A DNA stretch of 64,000 nt from Motilimonas eburnea (GCF_021295345.1 NZ_JAIMJB010000013.1:62001-126000); one strand, 5' to 3'; positions 10,456 to 19,924 are shown, counted from the first letter of the stretch. Notes: generated from the sequence alone by a model not told the origin. Made by a program: numbers and translations.

Positions 10456-10519
10456 CCTGAGTGTAAACAACCAAGGTCTTACTGCTTATTAGCCAAAATC
10501 AAGACTAACTAATTTCAAG

Positions 10520-10560
10520 ACACCACTCCCTTAAATGTTGGCAAATAAAGCGAGTGGTGT
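10520..10560. terminator. Inverted repeat between convergent patZ and ligB-like genes
   Basis: ACACCACTC (10520-10528) and GAGTGGTGT (10552-10560) are perfect 9-base arms separated by 23 bases. No clear T-run follows. It may be a weak terminator for one or both convergent genes. Confidence 0.4.
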
Positions 10561-10577
10561 GAGTAATTCCATAAACG

Positions 10578-12074
10578 CTAGAACGAGCCGTGCTGTAACT
10601 GTAAATACTGCCGACTCAGCTCGTGCCTGTCAGCCAGATCTAATTGGCTCGGATAGCCTGTTAAATGCGTGAGTAACTCAGCTTCGCTTAGCCCCTTTTG
10701 GTGCACCTCGCGATAGACAGGCGCTAGCTGAGCTAGACTATTTAACGCATCTTGTTTGATCAATTGATTAATGAGTTTGCCCGGCAGTGCGAGCTTGTCT
10801 GCGGTGTAACGCAATTGCAGTTTAAACCTTTGCTCACAGCCAAAGCTTGCTTTAAGACATAGCCCAGGCTTAATGTAGGGCAAAGCGTAAGAGGAGATAT
10901 TGTGATCCACTTGGTCTTGCGCGGGTGTTGTAACCTGCTCAATTTGAGCAATGGCACTGCCTGCGATGGCTATGTTTACCTCACTGCCAATATTGAGTTG
11001 ATGCTTGGCAAGATAATCCAGTGAATAGCCAGATACCTTGGACACGGTTTTATTGCCCAGCTCCACGGGGGCAAAATGCAGCAGCGGCGTGATTCTCCCT
11101 GTTCTACCTACCTTAAAACTCAGCTTTGCTATGGTCACTGATAGTGGTTTGGCTTTGGGTTTAAACGCCATTGCCCAATGGGGATATTGGCGGTTTTCCC
11201 CTTGCTCAAGGCGAGCATCTTGGCGACTTAGCTTAACAACCACCCCGTCAATGTCGGCATCAAGCGGCGCGTTATCTTGCCAATGGGTCAGCCATTGCTG
11301 CGCTTGCTGTGTCTGATTTAAGGCTTGGGTTAATCCGATGACTTGAGTAAATCCAAATTGGCGTAAGCTAGCTTGTTGCTGCATTTCGTTAGTGACGTGA
11401 TTGCTGGCTAAGCCATAAGGATAAAAGTTCAGCCAGCGGCCATGGTGCTTTGCGGGCGATTGCTGCTGAGCAAGGGCTGCGGTGAGCTGACGTGCGCTGC
11501 TGTAGTTATTTTGCGACTCTTGATTGATTGCCTTCCACCCCTGTGTTGGCATAAACAATTCACCATAGATGACCGCATCTACGTCCTGGGTTAAGCGAAG
11601 TGGGATCTGTTTAGATAAGGTGATTAACTGCGTGATCTCTTTGCCGCGCTCGCCGTCGCCTCGGGTGCTGGCATGGTGGAGTTTACCTTGACGATAAACT
11701 AACTCGACGGCGATGCCATCTATTTTAGGCTGAATGATAAGGGATTGATCAGAAGCTAATAGCGGCCTGATGAAGTCATCTAACTCACTCATTGTTGTGG
11801 TGCTATTGAGACTTTTCATTCTGCGGTGGTGCAAAATAGTTGGCCCTGTCACTGGGTTGTCTAAGCTCGATAGGGGGCTGGTGAGTAGCTGGTTCAATTG
11901 GTCAAACTCACCGTCACTTAGGCAAGGCTGGCCCCTCTCATAGGCCTGGTTTTGCGCCATTAAATAGCCCGCTAGGGCTTGCTGACAGTCGGCTGCGAGT
12001 GTCGTGCCAGAGCAAAGGGCTAACGCTAAACCAGAAGTCAGATAAGATCCCATGTTTCGATTGGTCAGATTCAT
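10578..12074 (-). CDS. ligB: LigB-like NAD-dependent DNA ligase with signal peptide
   Basis: 498 residues. An N-terminal hydrophobic stretch ending TTLAADC looks like a cleavable signal peptide, as E. coli LigB also shows. Adenylation motifs are present: KIDG in IIQPKIDGIAVELVY (nucleophile Lys), RGDG, YGELFMP, DIDGVVVKL and AFKPK. An OB-fold-like region follows (FKVGRTGRITPLLHFAPVEL). The zinc-finger and most helix-hairpin-helix modules of LigA are missing and there is no BRCT domain. AGG precedes the ATG at normal spacing. The reaction would be nick sealing with NAD; how this fits with apparent export is unresolved. Family call firm; symbol by similarity only. Confidence 0.85.
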   Translation of the reverse strand: MNLTNRNMGSYLTSGLALALCSGTTLAADCQQALAGYLMAQNQAYERGQPCLSDGEFDQLNQLLTSPLSSLDNPVTGPTILHHRRMKSLNSTTTMSELDDFIRPLLASDQSLIIQPKIDGIAVELVYRQGKLHHASTRGDGERGKEITQLITLSKQIPLRLTQDVDAVIYGELFMPTQGWKAINQESQNNYSSARQLTAALAQQQSPAKHHGRWLNFYPYGLASNHVTNEMQQQASLRQFGFTQVIGLTQALNQTQQAQQWLTHWQDNAPLDADIDGVVVKLSRQDARLEQGENRQYPHWAMAFKPKAKPLSVTIAKLSFKVGRTGRITPLLHFAPVELGNKTVSKVSGYSLDYLAKHQLNIGSEVNIAIAGSAIAQIEQVTTPAQDQVDHNISSYALPYIKPGLCLKASFGCEQRFKLQLRYTADKLALPGKLINQLIKQDALNSLAQLAPVYREVHQKGLSEAELLTHLTGYPSQLDLADRHELSRQYLQLQHGSF

Positions 12075-12186
12075 CTTGATTACCTGTTTTTTTATACAGT
12101 TTAAAGGTTAGCTGGCTTATCGAGCTTGGCCAGAGTGACCAAGGCGTTTAATTAATCAGATTTCATCATTTAGCCTAAGTGCTTGG

Positions 12187-12215
12187 TTTAACCTGCGTTT
12201 AATTCTAGGTATGAT
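12187..12215 (+). promoter_or_regulatory. Probable sigma-70 promoter of cobQ
   Basis: TTTAAC (12187-12192) and TATGAT (12210-12215) are separated by 17 bases, about 30 bases before the cobQ start. No cobalamin riboswitch elements were recognised between the promoter and the gene. Confidence 0.55.
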
Positions 12216-12242
12216 GGCGCTTTTTATGGTGGGAGAAGGCGC

Positions 12243-13631
12243 ATGGCAAAGCCGATGATGATGATGGGCTGTACCAGTGATGCAGGTAAATCCTTGCTGG
12301 TTGCTGCGGCGTGTCGGGTATTGGCGAATCGCGGTATGAAAGTGGCGCCGTTTAAGGCGCAGAACATGAGCAACAACGCTGCCGTGACACCTGATGGCTT
12401 AGAGATTGGCCGAGCGCAATATTTGCAAGCCTTGGCGGCAAGAGCCGTGCCAGACGTGCGCATGAATCCGGTGTTGCTCAAACCGAGTGCTGAGACCTTT
12501 AGTCAGGTGATTGTCAATGGTGTTGCCGATAAGGCCATATCTGCCATGCCTTGGATGGACAGAAAGTCAGTGCTTTGGCAACATGTCACACGTGCGTTAA
12601 GCAGCTTACAAGCCGATTACGAACAGCTGGTGATAGAAGGTGCGGGCAGTCCGGCAGAAATAAATCTGCGAGCTGGCGATATAGTGAACATGGCGGTGGC
12701 GCTGGAAACGCAGGCCGATGTGTACTTGATTTCTGATATCGATCGCGGCGGATCTTTTGCTCATTTATTAGGGACTTGGGCTTGTTTAGCCGAAGAAGAG
12801 CAACGTTTAATTAAAGGCTTTGTGCTGAATAAATTTCGCGGCGATCCTAAGCTGCTCGGTAATGCCATGGATTGGTTAGAAGCTAAAACCGGCATTCCTA
12901 CGGTGGCCAATATTCCTATGTACGATCACCGTTTACCCGAAGAAGATGCCTTTCGCGGCCAAGATACTTATGTCAAAGGCGAGTTAAATATTGCCCTGCT
13001 CATTTATCCTTATGCGGCCAACATGGATGAATTTGATCCCTTGTTTCATCAAGTAGGGGTGAATGTGTCGGTGATCCGCGAGCCGCAAGACTTGTCGCGC
13101 TATGATGCCGTTGTGCTCCCGGGCAGTAAAAACTCGGGAGCCAGCATGGCTTATTTAGTGAAAACGGGATTAGCTCAGTCCATTATTATGGCTGCAAAAT
13201 CGGGCAAACTGGTGCTGGGCATTTGCGGCGGCCTACAAATCTTAGGCGAGCAGCTACTTGATCCTAACCATTTGGAAGCAGGGGATTTTGCCGGTTTAGG
13301 CCTACTGCCACTGACCACAGAGCTAGCCGCCATCAAAGCCACTTCACAGGTGCATTTTGAGTGGCAGGGCCAAAGGATATCGGGTTATGAGATCCATCAC
13401 GGTCAAACCAAACAGCATGGCGCTGTCAGCGATTTTTTACAGCCTAACTTAGGTTGGCAACGCGATAACGTAGTTGGCATTTATTTACATGGCGCGTTTG
13501 ATAATGCAGCCTTTATGGCTTGGTTTGTCAATCAATTAGGCCAAGACTTACCGACTCAAGACTGGCATCAGGTGATCGATGTGGAATTGGAAAAATTAGC
13601 GACTCAGTTTGAGCGAGATGGCTGGTTGTAA
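12243..13631 (+). CDS. cobQ: Cobyric acid synthase
   Basis: 462 residues, slightly shorter than typical (about 480-500). The N-terminal dethiobiotin-synthetase-like domain begins GCTSDAGKSLLVAA and contains KAQNMSNNA. The C-terminal type-1 glutamine amidotransferase domain has the nucleophile Cys in LGICGGLQILG (about residue 328) and GYEIHHG with the paired His. It amidates four side chains of adenosylcobyrinic diamide with glutamine and ATP. GGGAGAAGG precedes the ATG. It stands alone here; cobU, cobO and btuF lie 48 kb away, which suggests a scattered salvage route. Confidence 0.95.
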   Translation: MAKPMMMMGCTSDAGKSLLVAAACRVLANRGMKVAPFKAQNMSNNAAVTPDGLEIGRAQYLQALAARAVPDVRMNPVLLKPSAETFSQVIVNGVADKAISAMPWMDRKSVLWQHVTRALSSLQADYEQLVIEGAGSPAEINLRAGDIVNMAVALETQADVYLISDIDRGGSFAHLLGTWACLAEEEQRLIKGFVLNKFRGDPKLLGNAMDWLEAKTGIPTVANIPMYDHRLPEEDAFRGQDTYVKGELNIALLIYPYAANMDEFDPLFHQVGVNVSVIREPQDLSRYDAVVLPGSKNSGASMAYLVKTGLAQSIIMAAKSGKLVLGICGGLQILGEQLLDPNHLEAGDFAGLGLLPLTTELAAIKATSQVHFEWQGQRISGYEIHHGQTKQHGAVSDFLQPNLGWQRDNVVGIYLHGAFDNAAFMAWFVNQLGQDLPTQDWHQVIDVELEKLATQFERDGWL

Positions 13632-13641
13632 TACCGCAAAG

Positions 13642-13670
13642 CCCTAGCTCAGCTCTTTAGCTGAGCTGGG
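13642..13670. terminator. Strong hairpin between convergent cobQ and rlpA-like genes
   Basis: CCC-AGCTCAGC (13642-13653) pairs with GCTGAGCT-GGG (13660-13670) around a TCTTTA loop. No T-run follows, but position and stability suit a transcript end for cobQ. Confidence 0.55.
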
Positions 13671-13698
13671 CATTGACTAGCTATTGATTAGCCATTAT

Positions 13699-14088
13699 CT
13701 AGTCAATGACTTGGATGGTGACATCAAGTAAGCCTTCAGATGTATTGCCAATACGACTAAAAGCGGATTTAGATAAATCTATGATCCGACCGCGAATGAA
13801 GGGGCCGCGATCGTTAATTTTCACCACCACAGTTTTACCATTTTTGACATTGGTGACCTTAACTTTTGCACCAAATGGCAGCTCGCGATGGGCGGCGGTG
13901 CTGTATTTATGGTGGTAGATTTCACCGCTGGCGGTTTTTCGGTTGTTGTACTTATCGGCATAATAAGAGGCTTGTCCCGATTGAGTGAAGCCGCGCCAGT
14001 TTGCCTCTTTACCTGATGGGGTTGAGCTACATGCGCTTAATGCCAAAGAAAAAGCGACGAATAGGGTAGCCTTGATTAAATGGGGCAT
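13699..14088 (-). CDS. rlpA: RlpA-like lipoprotein (double-psi beta-barrel)
   Basis: 129 residues with a lipoprotein signal peptide (lipobox ALSAC, Cys20). The rest is one RlpA double-psi beta-barrel domain: GQASYYADKYNNRKTASGE, TAAHRELPFG and VKINDRGPF, with the conserved His and Asp. RlpA proteins are outer-membrane septal lytic transglycosylases acting on stem-peptide-free peptidoglycan. The SPOR domain of full-length RlpA is absent, so this is a short paralogue and septal targeting is doubtful. It lies downstream of pdxH on the same strand. Confidence 0.85.
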   Translation of the reverse strand: MPHLIKATLFVAFSLALSACSSTPSGKEANWRGFTQSGQASYYADKYNNRKTASGEIYHHKYSTAAHRELPFGAKVKVTNVKNGKTVVVKINDRGPFIRGRIIDLSKSAFSRIGNTSEGLLDVTIQVID

Positions 14089-14139
14089 GTTTTATCCTCG
14101 GTATAGCTTTAACTCTAACTTTTAGCCCAATCTTATCGA

Positions 14140-14793
14140 TCAGGGATTCAACCTGACCACTTTCCAGCCATCGCCGTCTTTTTGGTAATCAAATCTGTCA
14201 TGGAGGCGGTCTGCTTTGCCTTGCCAAAATTCAATGCGCTCAGGGATCACCCGATAGCCGCCCCAAAATTCAGGTAAGGGCACTTCTTGGCCGGCAAATT
14301 TTTGTTCAAAGTGTTTTACCTTGTCCATTAATTCTTGACGGCTTTGCGCTACCTCACTTTGATGAGATGCCCAAGCGCCAATTTGACTACCGCGACCACG
14401 AGAATGAAAGTAAGCTAGTGACTCTTCATAGCTAACACGCTCAATCCGGCCTTCGATGCGCACTTGGCGTTGTAAGATATTCCAATGGAACAATAACGCG
14501 GCATGAGGATTTGCCTCAAGTTGCTGCGCCTTGCGGCTGCCATAGTTGGTATAAAACACAAAGCCCTGCTCGTCGACTTCCTTTAGCAGTACCATACGTG
14601 AAGAAGGACGCCCCTCTGGCGTACAGCTAGCTACCGACATGGATTCAGGCAAAATAATCCCAGCTTCCTCGGCTTGTTTTAGCCATTGTTTAAAAAATTC
14701 AAACGGGTTGTCGGTTGCTTGTAATTCGGGCATGTCGAGTAACACGCCTTGGCCTAGGGTGAGGGCACACTTAAGTTTGGTCAGAAAAGACAT
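14140..14793 (-). CDS. pdxH: Pyridoxamine 5'-phosphate oxidase
   Basis: 217 residues, normal length. FMN- and substrate-binding motifs of the family are clear: RMVLLKEVDEQGFVFYTNY, GSRKAQQLE, ERQVRIEG, SRGRGSQIGAW, FWGGYRV and EFWQG...RLHDRF. It oxidises PNP or PMP to pyridoxal phosphate. The first ~35 residues lack the RxxYxxGGL-type segment I remember from E. coli PdxH and read as LTLGQGVLLDMPELQ instead; a start at Met21 is possible. Encoded downstream of yfaE with 65 bases between. Confidence 0.9.
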   Translation of the reverse strand: MSFLTKLKCALTLGQGVLLDMPELQATDNPFEFFKQWLKQAEEAGIILPESMSVASCTPEGRPSSRMVLLKEVDEQGFVFYTNYGSRKAQQLEANPHAALLFHWNILQRQVRIEGRIERVSYEESLAYFHSRGRGSQIGAWASHQSEVAQSRQELMDKVKHFEQKFAGQEVPLPEFWGGYRVIPERIEFWQGKADRLHDRFDYQKDGDGWKVVRLNP

Positions 14794-14840
14794 AGTTTGG
14801 GTCTAGATAGGGACAAAATAAGGCTAACTATAAGTTTAAA

Positions 14841-14856
14841 CTTGGCTTAAGCCAAG
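14841..14856. promoter_or_regulatory. 16-base perfect palindrome between yfaE and pdxH
   Basis: CTTGGCTTAAGCCAAG lies three bases beyond the yfaE stop codon and about 48 bases before pdxH. On the minus strand TTTAAACTT follows. It could be a weak hairpin terminator for the nrd operon or an operator for pdxH; the sequence does not decide. Confidence 0.4.
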
Positions 14857-14858
14857 GA

Positions 14859-15137
14859 TTAACCGGTTAATTTCAGCGGTAATTTGGCTTCTGCTATGGT
14901 GAGATCAACGTCGCTGGTGGCAATGGCGCAGCAGGTGAGCACTTGACCTTGGCGTACATAAGCCAGTGGCGCTTTGCGATATTGCACCGAGCCACTGTTA
15001 AGTTGACATTGGCAAGCGCCGCAATGGCCATCCCGACATTGGTATTCGGTTTGAATGCCTTGATGTTCAAGGTTTTCAAGTAATGTGCGCGAGCTTTCTG
15101 CGGTAAAGCTCACGCCATTGATGACCATTTTTGCCAT
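14859..15137 (-). CDS. yfaE: 2Fe-2S ferredoxin YfaE, NrdB diferric-tyrosyl cofactor maintenance
   Basis: 92 residues of plant-type ferredoxin fold. The cluster ligands are seen as CRDGHCGAC plus a distal Cys in LTCCA. In E. coli YfaE supplies electrons to rebuild the NrdB diferric-tyrosyl radical cofactor. Its start overlaps the nrdB stop by one base (TAATG), so the pair is translationally coupled. Normal size. Confidence 0.93.
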   Translation of the reverse strand: MAKMVINGVSFTAESSRTLLENLEHQGIQTEYQCRDGHCGACQCQLNSGSVQYRKAPLAYVRQGQVLTCCAIATSDVDLTIAEAKLPLKLTG

Positions 15138-16288
15138 TACAGTTCAAAGTCCTCTAAGTCGTCAGCGTCAAGGTCTGCATTGATCTGGCCCACTAAGTAA
15201 GAGCTTATTTCAGATTCTTGCGGCGCCACTTGTACATTGTCACTCACCAACCAGTTATTGATCCATGGGATAGGGTTGGATTTAGTGTCAAACGGGGCTT
15301 TAAAACCAATGGCTTGCATGCGCACGTTAGCGATGTACTCAACGTATTGACATAGGATGTCTTTGTTAAGGCCAATCATAGAGCCATCTTTAAATAGATA
15401 CTCTGCCCATTCTTTTTCTTGCTGGGCTGCGCGCATAAAGATGTCGATGGCTTCTTGTTCACACTCTTTGGCAATTTCGGCCATTTCAGGATCGTCAACG
15501 CCATCGCGCCACAGGTTAATGATGTGCTGCGTTGCATTTAGGTGCAGGGCTTCATCGCGGGCAATTAGCTTGATTATTTTGGCGTTACCTTCGAGTAAAT
15601 CACGTTCGGCAAAAGCAAATGAACAGGCAAAGCTGACATAAAAGCGGATCGCTTCTAATGCGTTAACCGAGTTCATGCACAGGAACAATTTACGCTTGAT
15701 TTCACGTTGGGTGATTTGCTCAACGCGGCCATCAGCGTGGGTATATTCACCTTCACCGTGCAGCTGATAGAACTGGGTTGCTGTGATCAAATCATCATAG
15801 TAGCCCGCAATGTCATCAGCACGTTTTAAGATTTCTTCGTTGCTGACGATATCATCGAACACTTCACTCGGGTTCGTGAACAGGTTACGTATGATATGGG
15901 TATAGCTGCGGCTATGAATGGTCTCAGAAAATGACCAAGTTTCAATCCAGGTTTCTAACTCGGGCAGTGAAACTAACGGCAAGAGTGCCACGTTAGGGCT
16001 GCGACCTTGAATTGAATCCAACAGGGTTTGATACTTTAAGTTGGAGATAAAAATGTGCTGCTCGTGTTCGGGCAAGTCTTGAAAATCAACACGGTCACGG
16101 CTGACGTCGACTTCTTCGGGACGCCAAAAGAATGAAAGTTGTTTTTCGATTAGTTTTTCAAAAATTTCAAATTTTTGCTGATCGTAGCGTGCCACATTAA
16201 CCGGATTACCAAAAAACATGGGTTCGGTTAGGGCGTTATTTTGTACTTTTGAAAAGGTAGTGTACTTATTCATTCTGTTTATGCTCAA
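15137..16288 (-). CDS. nrdB: Ribonucleoside-diphosphate reductase class Ia, beta subunit
   Basis: 383 residues, close to the 376 of E. coli. Iron ligands and the radical Tyr are in conserved context: [15 protein letters not shown] (Asp ligand), [15 protein letters not shown] (Glu/His ligands and Tyr122 equivalent), and [13 protein letters not shown]. The C-terminal tail, rich in acidic residues ([12 protein letters not shown]), is the part that docks to NrdA. A 40-base gap with a GC-rich hairpin separates it from nrdA; yfaE is coupled downstream. Confidence 0.98.
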   Translation of the reverse strand: MSINRMNKYTTFSKVQNNALTEPMFFGNPVNVARYDQQKFEIFEKLIEKQLSFFWRPEEVDVSRDRVDFQDLPEHEQHIFISNLKYQTLLDSIQGRSPNVALLPLVSLPELETWIETWSFSETIHSRSYTHIIRNLFTNPSEVFDDIVSNEEILKRADDIAGYYDDLITATQFYQLHGEGEYTHADGRVEQITQREIKRKLFLCMNSVNALEAIRFYVSFACSFAFAERDLLEGNAKIIKLIARDEALHLNATQHIINLWRDGVDDPEMAEIAKECEQEAIDIFMRAAQQEKEWAEYLFKDGSMIGLNKDILCQYVEYIANVRMQAIGFKAPFDTKSNPIPWINNWLVSDNVQVAPQESEISSYLVGQINADLDADDLEDFEL

Positions 16289-16304
16289 AATACAACAATA
16301 TTAA

Positions 16305-16321
16305 GGGAGGCTAAGCCCCCC
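16305..16321. other. GC-rich hairpin in the nrdA-nrdB gap
   Basis: GGGAGGC and GCCCCCC pair around TAA with one mismatch. On the minus strand it lies just after the nrdA stop and may tune the nrdA:nrdB ratio or mRNA stability. Inference only. Confidence 0.35.
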
Positions 16322-16328
16322 GAGTGGA

Positions 16329-18605
16329 TTAGATCTTACACGCGCCGCCTTCACAACCATCATCGGCTTGCAGATCTGACTGGTCGTCTGCTGCGCCATC
16401 ACGGGTGTTGTGGTAATAAAGGGTTTTAAGGCCCATTTTATAAGCGGTTAGCAAATCTTTAAGTAGCAATTTCATGGGTACTTTGCCGCCTTCAAACTTG
16501 GCCGGATCATAGTTAGTGTTGGCAGAAATGGCTTGGTCAACAAATTTTTGCATTAGGCCAACGAGTTCCAGATAGCCGGTGTTACTTGGAATGTTCCACA
16601 GTAATTCGTAGTTATCTTTTAGGCGATCATATTCCGGTACCACTTGCTTTAAAATACCGTCTTTGCTGGCTTTTATACTGATAAAACCGCGCGGTGGTTC
16701 AATACCATTGGTGGCATTTGAAATTTGACTCGATGTTTCAGAGGGCATTAATGCCGACAAGGTTGAGTTACGTAGGCCGTGGGTTTTAATTTCTTCACGT
16801 AAGGCTTCCCAATCTAAATGCAACGATTCAGTGCAGATCTGGTTAAGATCGGCTTTGTAGGTATCTATGGGTAAAATACCTTGTGCGTAAGTGGTTTCGT
16901 TGAAAGCCGGGCAGGCGCCTTTTTCTTTCGCTAAACCATTGGAAGCTTTAAGCAGGTAATACTGAATGGCCTCAAAAGTGCGATGAGTGAGGTTGTTGGC
17001 GCTGCCGTTTGAGTAGTACACGCCATTTTTCGCTAGGTAATAGGCGTAGTTAATCACGCCTACACCTAAGGTACGACGATTCAAGCTACTGGTACGAGCA
17101 GCTGGGATGGGGTAGTCCTGATAATCAAGTAGGCTATCGAGGGCACGGACGATCAAATCAGACAGCTCTTCAAGCTCATCAAGATTCTCAAGGGCACCTA
17201 GGTTAAATGCCGAAAGGGTACAAAGGGCAATTTCCCCGTTCTCGTCGTTAACGTGCTCAAGGGGTTTGGTCGGCAGTGCAATCTCAAGACATAAGTTGCT
17301 TTGACGAATCGGTGCCACCTTGCTGTCAAACGGACTGTGGGTGTTACAGTGGTCAACGTTTTGAATGTAGATGCGACCTGTGCTGGCGCGCTCTTGCATT
17401 AGCAAGGAGAATAAGTCAGTGGCTTTTAACGTCTTTTTACGGATGCTGCTGTCTTGTTCATACTGCAAGTACAACTGCTCAAACTTATCTTGATCTTCAA
17501 AGAAAGCGTCGTATAGCCCAGGCGTGTCCGACGGACTAAATAAAGTAATGTTGCCGCCCTTAATCAGGCGAGTGTAAAACAGCTTACTTAGCTGTACACC
17601 GTAATCTAAATGGCGCACACGGTTTTCTTCAACGCCGCGGTTGTTTTTAAGGACAAGTAAAGACTCGACTTCTAAGTGCCAAATTGGGTAGAACACGGTG
17701 GCAGCACCACCACGTACGCCGCCTTGCGAGCAAGACTTAACGGCCGTTTGAAAGTATTTATAAAATGGAATACAGCCGGTGTGGAAGGCTTCACCGCCGC
17801 GAATTTCACTGCCTAGGGCGCGAATGCGGCCTGCGTTAATGCCGATACCGGCGCGTTGTGATACGTATTTCACCACGGCACTGGCGGTGGCGTTAATCGA
17901 ATCTAGGCTATCGCCGGTTTCAATCAGAACACAAGAGCTAAATTGACGCGTTGGGGTACGCACGCCCGACATAATTGGCGTAGGTAACGACAGTTTGAAG
18001 GTCGAGATAGCGTCGTAGAAGCGGCGAACGTAGTCCATTCTGATGGATTTGTCATAGTTGGCAAATAGGCAGGCGGCAACCAATACATATAAATACTGGG
18101 CACTTTCAAAAATATCGCCGGTGACGCGGTTTTGTACTAGGTATTTCCCTTCAAGTTGCTTGACCGCAGCATACGAAAAATTCATGTCACGCCAGTGGTC
18201 GACAAAGTCGTTCATTTGATTGAACTCGTCTTGGCTGTAGTCGCTTAACAAGTGGCGGTCGTATTTGTCCATTTCACACATTTTGACAACGTGGTCGTAT
18301 AAGTGTGGTGGCTCAAACTGTCCATAGGCCTTTTTGCGTAAATGAAATACCGCGAGACGTGCAGAAAGGTATTGGTAATCAGGCGTTTGTGGGGATATTA
18401 AATCCGCAGCGGCTTTGATAATGGTTTCGTGAATATCTTCGGTTTTGATGCCGTCATAAAATTGGATGTGGGATTTTAATTCTACCTGAGAAACAGATAC
18501 GTTATTTAATCCCTCTGCTGCCCAAGTGATTACGCGGTGGATCTTGTCTAGATCGATCGCTTCTTTTGTACCATCACGTTTGGTGACCAACAGATTTTTA
18601 TTCAT
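16329..18605 (-). CDS. nrdA: Ribonucleoside-diphosphate reductase class Ia, alpha subunit
   Basis: 758 residues. An N-terminal ATP cone (about 1-95) gives allosteric dATP/ATP control. Active-site residues are in place: Cys in FSSCVLIE, Asn-Cys-Glu in SNLCLEIALP, Cys in IALCTLSAFN, the Tyr pair in TLYYHNTRD, and the redox-active C-terminal Cys pair in CEGGACKI. It reduces NDPs to dNDPs with NrdB. First gene of nrdA-nrdB-yfaE. Upstream regulatory sites for NrdR and DnaA are annotated separately. Confidence 0.98.
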   Translation of the reverse strand: MNKNLLVTKRDGTKEAIDLDKIHRVITWAAEGLNNVSVSQVELKSHIQFYDGIKTEDIHETIIKAAADLISPQTPDYQYLSARLAVFHLRKKAYGQFEPPHLYDHVVKMCEMDKYDRHLLSDYSQDEFNQMNDFVDHWRDMNFSYAAVKQLEGKYLVQNRVTGDIFESAQYLYVLVAACLFANYDKSIRMDYVRRFYDAISTFKLSLPTPIMSGVRTPTRQFSSCVLIETGDSLDSINATASAVVKYVSQRAGIGINAGRIRALGSEIRGGEAFHTGCIPFYKYFQTAVKSCSQGGVRGGAATVFYPIWHLEVESLLVLKNNRGVEENRVRHLDYGVQLSKLFYTRLIKGGNITLFSPSDTPGLYDAFFEDQDKFEQLYLQYEQDSSIRKKTLKATDLFSLLMQERASTGRIYIQNVDHCNTHSPFDSKVAPIRQSNLCLEIALPTKPLEHVNDENGEIALCTLSAFNLGALENLDELEELSDLIVRALDSLLDYQDYPIPAARTSSLNRRTLGVGVINYAYYLAKNGVYYSNGSANNLTHRTFEAIQYYLLKASNGLAKEKGACPAFNETTYAQGILPIDTYKADLNQICTESLHLDWEALREEIKTHGLRNSTLSALMPSETSSQISNATNGIEPPRGFISIKASKDGILKQVVPEYDRLKDNYELLWNIPSNTGYLELVGLMQKFVDQAISANTNYDPAKFEGGKVPMKLLLKDLLTAYKMGLKTLYYHNTRDGAADDQSDLQADDGCEGGACKI

Positions 18606-18700
18606 CGCATAACGCCTTTTGAAAATTTGAGTTGTCGAAAATGCAGCATGGTTAAAACAAAAAAATCAACCAGGCTAAACAAATTAGGGTTGATGTTTGA

Positions 18701-18748
18701 TGTGGAGCGCTAGTGTCTTAATTATGCTGCAACCACAATATATAGTGT
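18701..18748 (-). promoter_or_regulatory. NrdR box pair upstream of nrdA
   Basis: On the minus strand 18748-18733 reads ACACTATATATTGTGG, 15 of 16 to the NrdR consensus ACACWATATATWGTGT. A second, degenerate site at 18716-18701 keeps only the ACACTA half; the two are offset by 32 bases, about three helical turns, as in known NrdR box pairs. Binding of ATP-cone repressor NrdR would repress the operon. Confidence 0.75.
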
Positions 18749-18817
18749 TTGTATTTTATTTTAGTACAAGATAATGAGGTGAAGCGGTTTTTGCAAGAGG
18801 GTAAATTGATCACAACT

Positions 18818-18826
18818 TGTGGATAA
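18818..18826 (-). promoter_or_regulatory. DnaA box upstream of nrdA
   Basis: The minus strand reads TTATCCACA, a perfect DnaA box, about 70 bases upstream of the NrdR box. E. coli nrdAB is also controlled by DnaA, so function is plausible. One isolated 9-mer could be chance. Confidence 0.55.
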
Positions 18827-19092
18827 AGTGTGAAAAGATTACTTAGGTTAGTAATGACTAACCATTGATCTCCAAGCAGGTTTAGAACAAGTGAATTTCA
18901 AGTCCTTTTTTAGCAAATATTGAAAAAAATATTTATTTTATCCGGTTGCTTAAAAAGCCAACAACCAAGCCCAATGAGTAACCTAAGAGGCAACAGGACT
19001 TGGCGAAAGGGCATGCAAAAGTTAGGGGTAATTGGCTCGCATCAGTAAAATCAAAATCTGTGCGCATTATCAAAATTTGATGTTTTGCTTGG
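18827..19092. other. Rest of the nrdA-ubiG intergenic region
   Basis: The whole gap between the nrdA start and the ubiG stop is 487 bases. Beyond the NrdR and DnaA sites it is AT-rich, with A/T runs at 18915-18940. No open frame with a ribosome site, tRNA or clear terminator was seen. A short inverted repeat, CTTGG/CCAAG, spans the ubiG stop at about 19089-19105. Confidence 0.4.
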
Positions 19093-19815
19093 TTAAGCCA
19101 AGGGTTTTGTCATCAGCATGTAGTTGACGTCAACATTTGGCCCTAAATAGAAGCTTTGACTGAGGGGGTTGTAATGTACCCCCGTTAAATCTTGGCATTG
19201 TAACCCTGCTGCATCGGTGTAGCTGAGCAATTCAGAAGGGCGAATGAATTTATGATGTTCGTGCGTGCCTTTAGGGACCCAGCGCAATAGATACTCAGCG
19301 CCAATAATCATCATGAGGTAAGATTTGGCGGTGCGATTGATGGTTGAGAAAAAGACCACACCGTCGGGTTTAACTAAGGCTTTACAAGCGCGAATCACCG
19401 AAGCGGGGTCAGGTACGTGCTCTAGCATCTCCATGCAGGTCACCACGTCATAGCGGTGAGGGTGTTCCTTAGCATGTTGCTCGACTGTGGTTTGAATGTA
19501 ATCAAGCTGAGCGCCGGTCTCTAAGGCATGCAGTCGTGCCACTTCTAACGGCTCGGTGCCCATGTCGAGCCCGGTGACTTGAGCGCCTTTGTGCGCCATG
19601 CTTTCGGCTAAAATGCCGCCGCCGCAGCCAACGTCGAGTACTTTTTTGCCAAATAAGCCCTGACAGCCCCGATTGATGTAATCAAGGCGGGTTGGATTAA
19701 GCAAGTGAAGGGGTTTAAATTCGCCGTCTAAATCCCACCAACGACTTGCCATCGCCTCAAACTTTGCAATTTCTTGTTCATCTACATTCATGATTTCTGC
19801 TGCTTTTTTCATCAT
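19093..19815 (-). CDS. ubiG: Ubiquinone biosynthesis O-methyltransferase
   Basis: 240 residues, typical length. Class I SAM methyltransferase with motif [27 protein letters not shown] and the family segment [19 protein letters not shown]. It methylates both hydroxyl positions in the ubiquinone ring pathway. It is divergent from gyrA with 170 bases between, an arrangement common in related bacteria. Confidence 0.97.
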   Translation of the reverse strand: MMKKAAEIMNVDEQEIAKFEAMASRWWDLDGEFKPLHLLNPTRLDYINRGCQGLFGKKVLDVGCGGGILAESMAHKGAQVTGLDMGTEPLEVARLHALETGAQLDYIQTTVEQHAKEHPHRYDVVTCMEMLEHVPDPASVIRACKALVKPDGVVFFSTINRTAKSYLMMIIGAEYLLRWVPKGTHEHHKFIRPSELLSYTDAAGLQCQDLTGVHYNPLSQSFYLGPNVDVNYMLMTKPLA

Positions 19816-19924
19816 TCTTGGGTGTGGACATTATTATAAGCGTGAGCAGATCGGAAAAAAGCCATTTTTTCAAAAAAGTTGCAGGTTATGTGTTCTACCT
19901 CCCTCTGTCTCTGCCATGAAAATG

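Noticed and set aside
19089-19105. CTTGG/CCAAG repeat at the ubiG end resembling the palindrome after yfaE
   Set aside because: It lies partly in coding sequence with short arms; similarity to the 14841 palindrome is probably chance.
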